From the NCBI GenBank assembly GCA_913059205.1, contig CAJXRM010000013.1:1-44523 (forward strand): 44,523 nucleotides of DNA, written 5' to 3'. This DNA comes from an uncultured Flavobacteriales bacterium. Lineage in GTDB: Bacteria; Bacteroidota; Bacteroidia; Flavobacteriales_D; Crocinitomicaceae. Position numbers and translations under genes: made by a program. The notes under the pieces are model-generated. The model did not search any database and was not told the origin of the DNA. It worked only from the letters and a program-made list of their open reading frames with translations. Positions 33,550 through 41,990 of the stretch are shown in pieces (within the stretch, counting starts at the first letter, position 1; every line of letters starts with the position of its first letter).

Positions 33550-35787
33550 ATGGAAAGCACATTGCAACAAGTAGCAACATTAGAACAAGCGGTTGAATTA
33601 GGACTTCGCCCAGAAGAATTTGAGATGATCAAGGGAATCCTTGGAAGAACACCGAACTTTACGGAAACAGCTGTTTATTCTGTTATGTGGTCGGAACACT
33701 GTTCGTATAAGAACTCTATTTTTTGGTTGAAAAAATTACCGAAAGATGGTCCGCATATGTTAGTAAAGGCCGGAGAAGAAAACGCTGGATTGGTTGACAT
33801 AGGTGATGGATTAGGATGTGTTTTCAAAATTGAATCACACAATCATCCAAGTGCGCTAGAACCTTATCAAGGTGCAGCGACTGGAGTTGGAGGGATTAAC
33901 CGTGACATTTTTACAATGGGTGCACGACCAATTGCACAAATGAATTCATTGCGTTTTGGTGATATTACAAAAGATCGTACAAAATGGTTGGTGAAAGGCG
34001 TAGTGAAAGGAATTGGTGATTATGGAAACGCTTTTGGTATTCCAATCGTTGGTGGTGAAGTATTCTTCGATAAGTCATACAATACTAATCCATTGGTAAA
34101 TGCATTTTCTGCAGGAATCATGGATCCTAAAAAAGTAATCTCGGCGACATCAAAAGGACCAGGGAACCCTGTGTTTATTGTTGGTTCGTCAACAGGCAAA
34201 GACGGAATTGCTGGAGCAGCATTTGCTTCGAAAGATATAACTGAAGAATCGGCTTCTGATTTACCATCAGTGCAAGTTGGAGATCCATTTATGGAGAAAC
34301 TACTGTTGGAAGCTACAATGGAGTTGGCAGAAACTAACGCAATTGTTGGTATGCAAGATATGGGTGCCGCTGGTATTACGTGTTCGTCTTGCGAAATGAG
34401 TGCTGCTGGAAAAGTTGGAATGGACATCAACCTTGATTTAGTTCCAACTCGTCAAGAAAACATGTTGCCATACGAGATTTTATTATCTGAATCACAAGAG
34501 CGAATGTTAGTTGTTGTGAAAAAAGGCGAAGAAAAAGTGGTGAAACAAATTTTCGATAAATGGGATTTACACGCTGAAGAAATTGGTGTTGTTACTGATT
34601 CTGATCGAGTTCGTTACTTTATGAATGGTGAAGTTGTAGGAGATGTTCCTGCAGAATCTTTAGTTCTTGGTGGAGGTGCTCCTGTCTATGAAAGAGAGTA
34701 TTCTGAGCCAGCTTATTACAAAGAATTTAAAAAGTTCTCTATCGATTCAATCGAACAACCAGAGAATTTAAAAGAAGTAGCATTTAGCTTGTTGCAAAAT
34801 CCAAATATCGCCTCTAAAAATTGGGTGACGGATCAATACGACTCAATGGTTGGGACAAGAACAATGACAACGAATCGTCCTTCTGATGCGGGAATTGTAA
34901 ACATAAAAGGAACAAACAAAGCGTTAGCGATGACAGTAGATTGTAATTCACGTTACGTAAACGCTGATCCAGAAGTGGGGACAATGATTGCGGTAACTGA
35001 AGCTGCTAGAAATATTACATGTGCAGGAGGTGTACCAAGTGCAATTACCAACTGTTTGAACTTCGGAAATCCGTACAATCCTGAATCATACTGGCAATTT
35101 GTCGGAGCGATTAAAGGAATGTCAACCGCATGTGAGAAATTTAAAACTCCTGTTACAGGTGGAAACGTTTCTTTCTACAACCAAACGGTAACGAATGGAG
35201 TAGAAGTGCCAGTTTTCCCAACACCAACAATCGGAATGATTGGAATTGTGGAGAATAAAGAGCATATCATGACATTGGATTTTAAAGATAAAGGTGATTT
35301 AATCTTTATTTTGGGTGATTCACACGATGACATTTCATCTTCGGAATATTTGGTGTCTTACCACGGAGTAAATGCTTCACCTGCACCTTATTTTAACTTG
35401 GAAGAAGAATTTCAATTGCAACAAACTGTTCGTTCATTAATTCAAGGAAAATTAATTAATGCAGCGCACGATGTAGCAGATGGAGGATTATTTGTTACTT
35501 TAGTAGAAATGTCTATCCCAAGAGAATTGGGATTTGATATCGTTACAGATTCAGAAGTTCGTGAAGATGCCTTCCTTTTTGGAGAAGCTCAAGGACGAGT
35601 AGTAGTAACTGTTAACGAAGATCAAGAAGATGACTTCCTAGAAAACATGATGAATTCTAATACAAGTTTCACTTTATTAGGTCATGTTACTCAAGGAAAA
35701 TTAATGATAGACGACGAGCACTTTGGGTTCATAAAAGAAGCTAAAGCCTTGTTTAACCAAGCACTTGCGAAACACCTTGATAATTAG
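33550..35787 (+). CDS. purL: Phosphoribosylformylglycinamidine synthase II, small PurL type
   Basis: The 745-residue enzyme converts FGAR, glutamine and ATP to FGAM in purine synthesis. It is the small-type PurL, which works in a complex with PurQ (glutaminase) and PurS, neither of which is in this window. Diagnostic segments are [17 protein letters not shown] with the active-site His, [23 protein letters not shown] (the ESHNHPS catalytic motif) and [15 protein letters not shown]. The second half has GGNVSFYN and AHDVADGG. The ATG at 33550 ([19 protein letters not shown]) is preferred over an upstream in-frame codon at 33478, which adds non-conserved residues and lies before the promoter-like box. 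DUF4290 follows after 25 nt. Confidence 0.96.
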   Translation: MESTLQQVATLEQAVELGLRPEEFEMIKGILGRTPNFTETAVYSVMWSEHCSYKNSIFWLKKLPKDGPHMLVKAGEENAGLVDIGDGLGCVFKIESHNHPSALEPYQGAATGVGGINRDIFTMGARPIAQMNSLRFGDITKDRTKWLVKGVVKGIGDYGNAFGIPIVGGEVFFDKSYNTNPLVNAFSAGIMDPKKVISATSKGPGNPVFIVGSSTGKDGIAGAAFASKDITEESASDLPSVQVGDPFMEKLLLEATMELAETNAIVGMQDMGAAGITCSSCEMSAAGKVGMDINLDLVPTRQENMLPYEILLSESQERMLVVVKKGEEKVVKQIFDKWDLHAEEIGVVTDSDRVRYFMNGEVVGDVPAESLVLGGGAPVYEREYSEPAYYKEFKKFSIDSIEQPENLKEVAFSLLQNPNIASKNWVTDQYDSMVGTRTMTTNRPSDAGIVNIKGTNKALAMTVDCNSRYVNADPEVGTMIAVTEAARNITCAGGVPSAITNCLNFGNPYNPESYWQFVGAIKGMSTACEKFKTPVTGGNVSFYNQTVTNGVEVPVFPTPTIGMIGIVENKEHIMTLDFKDKGDLIFILGDSHDDISSSEYLVSYHGVNASPAPYFNLEEEFQLQQTVRSLIQGKLINAAHDVADGGLFVTLVEMSIPRELGFDIVTDSEVREDAFLFGEAQGRVVVTVNEDQEDDFLENMMNSNTSFTLLGHVTQGKLMIDDEHFGFIKEAKALFNQALAKHLDN

Positions 35788-35812
35788 TAGTTTCGAAGTT
35801 TAATATCCACAA

Positions 35813-36472
35813 ATGGAATACAATACAACTCGCTCACATTTAATTCTTCCAGAATACGGAAGAAACGTTCAAAACATGATAAGTCATGCTATGGAAATAG
35901 CAGACCGTGAAGAGAGAAATCGTGCAGCACAAGCAATCATCGAAGTGATGGGGCAGTTAAATCCTCATTTACGAGATGTAGACGATTACCGTCACAAATT
36001 ATGGGCTCATTTATTCATTATGTCTGATTTTCAATTGGATGTTGATTCACCATACGAAATCCCTAAAAAGGAAAGCTTCTTGGAAAAACCCAAGCTAATG
36101 CCTTATCCTAAGTCAAAGATAAAATATGGTCATTACGGGCAATACACTCAGAAAATTCTGAAGAAAGCACATGAAGTGACTGATGAAAAAGAAAAGGCGT
36201 ATTTAACGACTGCAATGGGTAACTTCATGAAAAAGCAGTTTTTAACTCACAATAATTCGGCAGTTGAAAATAGTGTGATTGGTGAAAAATTAAATGAACT
36301 ATCAGATGGAGTTTTGACAATGGACAATCCAGACGAAGAGTTGACAAGTACTAATCAATTATTGAAAACGCTTGGAATTCAAAATCAGAATAACAATCAG
36401 AATCGCCGTTCAAACAACAATAATAATAACAGGAAGAAATCGAATAATCCTAAAAGAAAATTCAAAAAATAA
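35813..36472 (+). CDS. DUF4290 domain protein
   Basis: The 219-residue protein is nearly all DUF4290 (about 1-180). It begins MEYNTTRSHLILPEYGRNVQ and contains QLNPHLRDVDDYRHKLWAHL and FITH-like NNSAVENSVIGEKL. The family is restricted to Bacteroidota and its function is unknown. The C-terminal 30 residues are a low-complexity Asn/Arg/Lys tail (QNQNNNQNRRSNNNNNNRKK) encoded by AAT/AAC repeats, possibly nucleic-acid binding. It is cytoplasmic, with no signal or membrane segment. It ends 3 nt before murA and follows purL by 25 nt; linkage to murA is often seen in Bacteroidota and suggests a role near cell-wall synthesis. This last point is inference. Confidence 0.93.
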   Translation: MEYNTTRSHLILPEYGRNVQNMISHAMEIADREERNRAAQAIIEVMGQLNPHLRDVDDYRHKLWAHLFIMSDFQLDVDSPYEIPKKESFLEKPKLMPYPKSKIKYGHYGQYTQKILKKAHEVTDEKEKAYLTTAMGNFMKKQFLTHNNSAVENSVIGEKLNELSDGVLTMDNPDEELTSTNQLLKTLGIQNQNNNQNRRSNNNNNNRKKSNNPKRKFKK

Positions 36473-36475
36473 TCC

Positions 36476-37783
36476 ATGGCTTCTTTTGAAATCTATGGCG
36501 GTAAACCGCTGAAAGGTGAATTAATTCCACAAGGTGCAAAAAATGAAGCGTTACAAGTATTGTGCGTTCCATTGTTGACACCAGAAAAAGTAACAATTTC
36601 TAACATTCCAGATATTGTAGACGTAAACAAATTGATTGGTTTACTTCAAGTAATGGGTGTGAAAATTGAAAAAGTTGAGAAAGGGACGTATATTTTTCAA
36701 GCGAAGGAAATTGACTTGGAATATTTACAAACTGAAGATTTTAAAAAGAGAGCAAGCTCGTTACGGGGTTCAGTAATGATTATCGGACCGCTTTTGGCGC
36801 GTTTCGGAGTCGGGTATTTACCTAAGCCAGGAGGAGACAAAATTGGACGTAGAAGATTGGATACACATTTTGCTGGATTCATGAAACTTGGTGCTAAATT
36901 CAACTATGATGCTGGAGAACATTTCTATGCTGTTGAAGGTAAAAAGCTAAAAGGAACATACATTCATCTTGACGAAGCATCTGTAACGGGAACAGCGAAC
37001 ATTGTAATGGCTGCGGTAAAAGCGGAAGGTGAAACTGTTATTTATAATGCAGCTTGCGAACCATATTTGCAACAATTGTGTCGCATGTTGAATTCAATGG
37101 GTGCTAAAATATCAGGAGTTGGATCGAATATGTTAACTATCCAAGGAGTCAAGGAATTGGGAGGTTGCTACCACCGAATTTTACCTGATATGATTGAAAT
37201 TGGCTCGTTTATCGGTCTTGCCGCGATGACGAAATCGGAAATTACGATTAAAGATGTAAGCTACGATGACCTTGGAATTATTCCAACTATTTTTGGTCGT
37301 TTGGGAATTAAATTAGAGCGTCGTGGTGATGATATTTTTGTGCCAGCTCAAGAAAGCTACGAAATTGAGACCTTCATCGACGGTTCGATTATGACCATTT
37401 CAGATGCTCCATGGCCGGGATTTACACCAGATTTATTATCAATCATTTTAGTGGTTGCCACACAGGCAAAAGGTTCTGTTTTGATTCACCAAAAAATGTT
37501 TGAATCTCGCCTGTTCTTCGTTGATAAATTAATAGATATGGGAGCGCAAATTATTTTGTGTGATCCGCATAGAGCAACAGTTATCGGGTTAGATCGTAAA
37601 TACGATTTAAGAGGAATTCAAATGACTTCTCCTGATATTCGCGCTGGAGTTTCATTGTTGATTGCAGCACTTTCAGCAGAAGGAAAAAGCGTTATTCATA
37701 ACATCGAGCAAATTGATCGAGGATATCAAGATATTGACATTCGTTTGAACAATCTTGGAGCTGATATTAGAAGAATTGGATGA
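36476..37783 (+). CDS. murA: UDP-N-acetylglucosamine 1-carboxyvinyltransferase (MurA), Asp-type
   Basis: The 435-residue enzyme transfers enolpyruvyl from PEP to UDP-GlcNAc, the first committed step of peptidoglycan synthesis. The inside-out alpha/beta barrel is complete: GAKNEALQVL (substrate Lys22/Asn23 region), the mobile loop LPKPGGDKIGRRRLDTH, DEASVTGTANIVMAA and PDIRAGVSLLIAALSAEG. In E. coli the loop carries the catalytic Cys115, which fosfomycin attacks. Here the equivalent residue is Asp121 (codon 36836-36838). C-to-D versions are active and fosfomycin-insensitive in other bacteria (Mycobacterium, Chlamydia, Borrelia), so intrinsic resistance is expected. The start ATG is 3 nt after the DUF4290 stop. 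The TGA overlaps the ATG of tlpA (ATGATGA). Confidence 0.96.
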   Translation: MASFEIYGGKPLKGELIPQGAKNEALQVLCVPLLTPEKVTISNIPDIVDVNKLIGLLQVMGVKIEKVEKGTYIFQAKEIDLEYLQTEDFKKRASSLRGSVMIIGPLLARFGVGYLPKPGGDKIGRRRLDTHFAGFMKLGAKFNYDAGEHFYAVEGKKLKGTYIHLDEASVTGTANIVMAAVKAEGETVIYNAACEPYLQQLCRMLNSMGAKISGVGSNMLTIQGVKELGGCYHRILPDMIEIGSFIGLAAMTKSEITIKDVSYDDLGIIPTIFGRLGIKLERRGDDIFVPAQESYEIETFIDGSIMTISDAPWPGFTPDLLSIILVVATQAKGSVLIHQKMFESRLFFVDKLIDMGAQIILCDPHRATVIGLDRKYDLRGIQMTSPDIRAGVSLLIAALSAEGKSVIHNIEQIDRGYQDIDIRLNNLGADIRRIG

Positions 37784-38289
37784 TGAAATATTTACTTGGT
37801 TTTATAGGAATTTCAATTCTATGTATTGCTTTAAACTCATCGACTCCCGTTGGGTTGAATAAAGGTGAAAAAGCTCCTGAAATTGAGTTACTTAATCCAA
37901 AAGGTAAAAAAATTAAACTATCCAGTCTAAAAGGTAAAATGGTCCTTATCGATTTTTGGGCATCGTGGTGTGGACCTTGTCGCAAGGAAAATCCAAACGT
38001 CGTTGAGGCTTATACCAAATACAATAAAGTAAAATTTAAAAACGGAAAAGGTTTTGAAGTCTTTTCCGTTTCACTTGATCGTTCAGAAGAACCGTGGTTA
38101 GCAGCAATCAAGAAAGATGGTTTGATATGGAGTCATCATGGCTGGGATAAGGAGTCTGTTGCTTCTAAATCGTATAATATTTCGTCTATTCCTACTGCAT
38201 ATCTTATAGATGGAGAAGGGAAAATTGTCGCATCTGGCCAAGAATTGAGAGGAATGGGCTTGCATTTAGTGTTAGACGAACAACGCTAG
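37780..38289 (+). CDS. TlpA/ResA-family thiol-disulfide oxidoreductase
   Basis: The 169-residue protein has an N-terminal signal anchor (MMKYLLGFIGISILCIALNS). The thioredoxin fold contains the active-site FWASWCGPCRKENPNV (Cys64, Cys67) and the cis-Pro SSIPTAYLID. The AhpC/TSA-redoxin start APEIELLNPKGKKIKLSSLKGK is typical of TlpA, ResA and CcmG relatives that reduce periplasmic disulfides, for example during cytochrome c maturation or peptidoglycan-linked processes. Start choice: ATG 37780 or ATG 37783, both overlapping the murA stop, so translation is coupled. It is convergent with the response-regulator gene, with only 4 nt between the stops. Confidence 0.9.
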   Translation: MMKYLLGFIGISILCIALNSSTPVGLNKGEKAPEIELLNPKGKKIKLSSLKGKMVLIDFWASWCGPCRKENPNVVEAYTKYNKVKFKNGKGFEVFSVSLDRSEEPWLAAIKKDGLIWSHHGWDKESVASKSYNISSIPTAYLIDGEGKIVASGQELRGMGLHLVLDEQR

Positions 38290-38293
38290 TTTT

Positions 38294-39484
38294 TTAGCTC
38301 GCTTTTCGTTCCAGAAATACCAAGTCATTATCCGTAATATAGGTGCCATCACTTATTAAAACAGCCCGCTCGATCATTGATTTCAATTCACGGACATTTC
38401 CTGGCCAACTATATTCCATGAGTGATTTTATCGCTTCAGGACTAAAAAGTCGATTTTCGGAATTTTGGCGTTTCGAAAAACTATCAGCAATGGACTTTGC
38501 AATTAGAAGAATATCATTTTCTCGATCACGTAGACTAGGAATTTGAATAATGAATCCTTGCAATCTAAAATATAAATCTTCTCTAAAACGACCTGCTTGC
38601 ACTTCTTCCCAAAGATTTTTGTTCGTGGCAGATATTACTCTTAAGTCCAAATGAATTTCTTTACTTCCTCCAAGGCGAGTGACTTTACTCTCTTGCAATA
38701 CTCTTAGAAGTTTGGCTTGCAATGGTAAAGGCATGTCTCCTATCTCATCTAAGAACAACGTTCCTTTATGCGCTTCTTCAAATTTACCTGGACGTCTCGA
38801 AGCTCCAGTAAACGCTCCCTTTTCACTACCGAAAAGTTCACTCTCAATTAAATCTTCAGGAATTGCAGCAACGTTTATCGCAACAAAACTTTCTCTTTTT
38901 CGGTTTGAATTGTAGTGTAACGCATTGGCTACAAGTTCTTTACCAGTTCCGTTTTCTCCGTTAATAAGTACTGGAATGTTTACGTTTTCAACTTTACTCA
39001 TTAGTTGGAACATACGGTGCATTGCTGGACTTTCACCAATAATGTTTTGGTATTTATTGTTTTCTATCACACTATTTTGGAGTGCTAAATAATCAAGTTT
39101 TAGACAAATATTTTTTCGAAATGTATTGATATTCCAAATTAATTCAACCAATGCATTTTCATCCTTAATTATATATCGATCGGCTCCTGTTTTATATGCT
39201 TCTACAACAACTTTTAAGTCTTTTTGACCAGAAAGAATAATTGAAACCAAATCTGGATTGAACTCACGTACGGATTTGAGAATTTCAATTCCATTTGTGT
39301 CAGGAAGGTCATAATCGATAATAACCAAATCTGGGTTTAAATACAATGATTGTTTAAAGCTGTTCGCGTTCGTAAATAGTACAACTTCAATATTTTCTTC
39401 TCTTTCTAAAGTAGATTTAACGATTGTTCCGAAAAACTCGTCGTCATCAACAACGAAAATTTTTAGCGTATGATTTGTGTTCAT
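38294..39484 (-). CDS. NtrC-family response regulator (REC + sigma-54 AAA+) lacking a DNA-binding domain
   Basis: The 396-residue regulator has a receiver domain (about 8-122) with phospho-acceptor Asp57 in LVIIDYDLPD, the acidic pair DDD (13-15) and Lys107. A sigma-54 AAA+ domain (about 148-385) has Walker A GENGTGKE (176-183), the sigma-54-contacting GAFTGA loop (223-228) and Walker B LFLDEIGD (243-250), plus the arginine-finger region DLYFRLQGF. The protein ends at WPGNVRELKSMIERAVLI plus about 20 residues. The Fis-type helix-turn-helix present in nearly all NtrC proteins is absent, and the DNA beyond is the convergent tlpA gene, so no frameshift hides it. It must act without sequence-specific binding, as Helicobacter FlgR does. 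It is the last gene of the phosphorelay operon, 12 nt after the Hpt gene. Confidence 0.93.
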   Translation of the reverse strand: MNTNHTLKIFVVDDDEFFGTIVKSTLEREENIEVVLFTNANSFKQSLYLNPDLVIIDYDLPDTNGIEILKSVREFNPDLVSIILSGQKDLKVVVEAYKTGADRYIIKDENALVELIWNINTFRKNICLKLDYLALQNSVIENNKYQNIIGESPAMHRMFQLMSKVENVNIPVLINGENGTGKELVANALHYNSNRKRESFVAINVAAIPEDLIESELFGSEKGAFTGASRRPGKFEEAHKGTLFLDEIGDMPLPLQAKLLRVLQESKVTRLGGSKEIHLDLRVISATNKNLWEEVQAGRFREDLYFRLQGFIIQIPSLRDRENDILLIAKSIADSFSKRQNSENRLFSPEAIKSLMEYSWPGNVRELKSMIERAVLISDGTYITDNDLVFLERKAS

Positions 39485-39496
39485 GATTTTTTAAAT

Positions 39497-39835
39497 TTAG
39501 GTAGTTTTTAATTCGCCAATAACCGCTTCCATACTGGATTCAATTATTACTAACATTGAGTTTAGTTGCAATTCATCTCCATTCACTGACGACAATTCTA
39601 TTTCTTGAAGTTTATTGCCTAAGGCTAATGCTCCGATCATCATAAAAGAGGACTTTACCTTATGCGCATTACTTTTTAATGCATCCCAATTTCTACTCAT
39701 TAAATTGTTTCTCATTTCCGCAAGAATTGGAGGAGTTGAGTCAATAAACATTTTGATGATTGCGTGCATCATATCTGTTGAACCACCACATGTAGTTTCA
39801 AGATATTCTAGGTTTGTATGTTTAGAATTGTTCAT
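39497..39835 (-). CDS. Stand-alone histidine phosphotransfer (Hpt) protein
   Basis: The 112-residue helical protein has the Hpt signature NAHKVKSSFMMIGA with phosphorylatable His58. Upstream helices (GGSTDMMHAIIKMFIDSTPPIL) match the four-helix bundle, and there is no signal or membrane segment. It would carry the phosphoryl group from the receiver domain of the hybrid kinase to Asp57 of the NtrC-like regulator. Its ATG is 1 nt after the kinase stop, and the regulator ATG is 12 nt after its own stop, so the three are almost certainly one transcript. Confidence 0.92.
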   Translation of the reverse strand: MNNSKHTNLEYLETTCGGSTDMMHAIIKMFIDSTPPILAEMRNNLMSRNWDALKSNAHKVKSSFMMIGALALGNKLQEIELSSVNGDELQLNSMLVIIESSMEAVIGELKTT

Positions 39836-39836
39836 T

Positions 39837-41963
39837 TTATGCTCTTTTTAGTTTAGAAATGACTTGATTAGAGATTTTCTCTAATAAGTTTTGAGGATCG
39901 AATGGCTTTGTGATGTAATCATTCATTCCCGCTTTGAAGCATTTTTGATTTTCACCAATTAATGCTGAAGCCGTCATGGCAACAATAGGAATTTGAGAAT
40001 ATGATGTGTGAGCTCCAGATCTTATTTCTTTTGTTGCAGTATAGCCATCCATTTCAGGCATGCTAATGTCCATTAGAATCAAGTCGTACTCTTTTTCACC
40101 AACCATTTTAAGTGATATTAAACCATTTTCAGCTAAGTCCACATTGAATCCCCAATCGGTAAGGACTTTGATCGCCAACATTTGGTTAATTGGATGGTCT
40201 TCTACAAGCAAAATATTTATTCCTTTTAACTCTTCCAAAATCTTTTCGTTCGTTATTTTCTTGAGAACGATTGTTTTATTATTGTTTTCAGTATTTTGGA
40301 TGGCATGAGAATAAGTGATTACGAAGTTAAATGTACTTCCCTTTCCAAATTCACTTTCAATCCAAATTTGACCATCTTGAAGTTCAACTAATTGTTTCGA
40401 TATTGTTAATCCCAATCCAGTACCTCCATGCGTTCTTGTAGTGCTATCACTAGCTTGTGTGAAGCTTTTAAAAATGTCATCGATTTTATCACTCGGAATT
40501 CCAATTCCAGTATCCGAGACACTGAATTTTATTTTTGAAGTTGTTTGGGTAGATTCAATAGTTTTTACAGCAATATTTACACCACCTGTTTCTGTAAATT
40601 TAATGGCGTTACCAACTAAATTGGTAAGTATTTGATTCAAGCGTACTGGATCTCCGATAATCCAATTTGGTACCGAAGGATCTTTGTCAACTGTCAAGTA
40701 AATTCCTTTTTCTTGAGCTTTAATTGCCATTATTTCTTGGTTTACTGTTAATAAGTTGTCCAAATCAAATTCGGTTTTCTCAATTGTCACTTTTCCAGCG
40801 TCAATCTTCGAAAAATCTAAAATGTCATTAATAATAACCATTAGGTTTTCTGAGGATTTGATAATTGCGTTCAAGAAATGTTTCTGTTCTTTATCCATCT
40901 CGGTATTTTGAAGAATGCGGGTAATTCCAATTATACCATTCATTGGAGTGCGAATTTCGTGACTCATGTTTGAAAGAAACTGACTTTGCATTTCTTTAGA
41001 TTTCTCTGCTTCTTGTTTTGCACGAATTAACTTCTTCTCATAGTTCTTAACATTTGTTATGTCATTTATAGATAATAGTCGTGACGGCCTACCTTTATAA
41101 TCAATGATTTTTTCAATAATTTCCACCTCCATAATTGTGGCATCCTTTTTTTGATGCGACCAAATAGAACGAACATTTGACTTGTCTGATGAAAAATTAC
41201 GCTGAGCTTCTAATCTATCCTCCGATAAATGTAAATCAAGTATACTTAACTTCTTAAATTCTTTTAAATTGTAGCCATATGCTTGTTCCGCCTTAAAATT
41301 TATTTTTAAAATTTTGTCAGTTTCAATTGAGCAGATTAACATCGGAATTGGATTTTCATTAAACAATACCTTGTGTTGCTCGGAACTTTGTTTTAACAGT
41401 CTTTGGTTTTCACTTAATCTAATATTTGCTTCTATTTCTTTTATTGTTAATGCATAACGTACCTGGATCGAAACCACCATAAAGAATGCTGTAGTCATTA
41501 CCATTAAAGCTCCTTGAATTAGGTAATCATCAATATTAATTTTACTAAAAAGGAAGTAATACAGACTATTAATTAGTATTGCATAGGCGACTGAAATGAT
41601 AGAATATTTATAATGCCATAGCAGAAACATTCCTGCCCCAATAAATGCCGCTGCATGCGTAAACGTTAGTTTTTGAAAAGCTATGAGATCAGCGGTATTA
41701 TAGATATAAGCAAAGGCAGTTAAAGTAGAGAGCATTGCAATTAGCCCCATATTTTCTCCCGATATTTTTAACCTTGTACGGATAATTATAGATGTTAAGA
41801 TTATTGCTGCAACACATAAATTAATCGTCACATATGTCCATTTGTTTTCTGAGAAAATAAAGTAATTGGAAATTCCCCATAAAATATTTACACCAAAGGC
41901 AACTTTACATCCCAGGCAATGTTGCTTTGAAATTCTGCTTTTTATTTGTTCTTGAAGTGTCAT
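39837..41963 (-). CDS. Hybrid sensor histidine kinase (6TM sensor, PAS, HisKA, HATPase, REC)
   Basis: Domains in the 708-residue protein: an N-terminal polytopic region with about six transmembrane helices (about 18-170); a coiled coil; a PAS domain (about 195-305, NENPIPMLICSIETDKILKI); HisKA with SNMSHEIRTPMNGIIG and phospho-His335; HATPase with NQILTNLVGNAIKF, DTGIGIP and THGGTGLGLTISKQL; and a C-terminal receiver with VEDHPINQ, phospho-Asp632 in LILMDISMPEMDG and the Lys in YITKPF. CxxC near the start (HCLGCK) might bind metal or be redox active. The ATG at 41963 is preferred; a TTG seven codons upstream is unlikely. It sits 27 nt after the secreted LamG gene and 1 nt before the Hpt gene. 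Confidence 0.94.
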   Translation of the reverse strand: MTLQEQIKSRISKQHCLGCKVAFGVNILWGISNYFIFSENKWTYVTINLCVAAIILTSIIIRTRLKISGENMGLIAMLSTLTAFAYIYNTADLIAFQKLTFTHAAAFIGAGMFLLWHYKYSIISVAYAILINSLYYFLFSKINIDDYLIQGALMVMTTAFFMVVSIQVRYALTIKEIEANIRLSENQRLLKQSSEQHKVLFNENPIPMLICSIETDKILKINFKAEQAYGYNLKEFKKLSILDLHLSEDRLEAQRNFSSDKSNVRSIWSHQKKDATIMEVEIIEKIIDYKGRPSRLLSINDITNVKNYEKKLIRAKQEAEKSKEMQSQFLSNMSHEIRTPMNGIIGITRILQNTEMDKEQKHFLNAIIKSSENLMVIINDILDFSKIDAGKVTIEKTEFDLDNLLTVNQEIMAIKAQEKGIYLTVDKDPSVPNWIIGDPVRLNQILTNLVGNAIKFTETGGVNIAVKTIESTQTTSKIKFSVSDTGIGIPSDKIDDIFKSFTQASDSTTRTHGGTGLGLTISKQLVELQDGQIWIESEFGKGSTFNFVITYSHAIQNTENNNKTIVLKKITNEKILEELKGINILLVEDHPINQMLAIKVLTDWGFNVDLAENGLISLKMVGEKEYDLILMDISMPEMDGYTATKEIRSGAHTSYSQIPIVAMTASALIGENQKCFKAGMNDYITKPFDPQNLLEKISNQVISKLKRA

Positions 41964-41990
41964 GATTTCTTTGTTTAAGTTCAATAAATT

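Noticed and set aside
34020..34430. 136-codon minus-strand frame inside purL
   Set aside because: Antisense shadow of a well-conserved gene; Ser/Pro/Ala-rich translation reflects the complementary codons.
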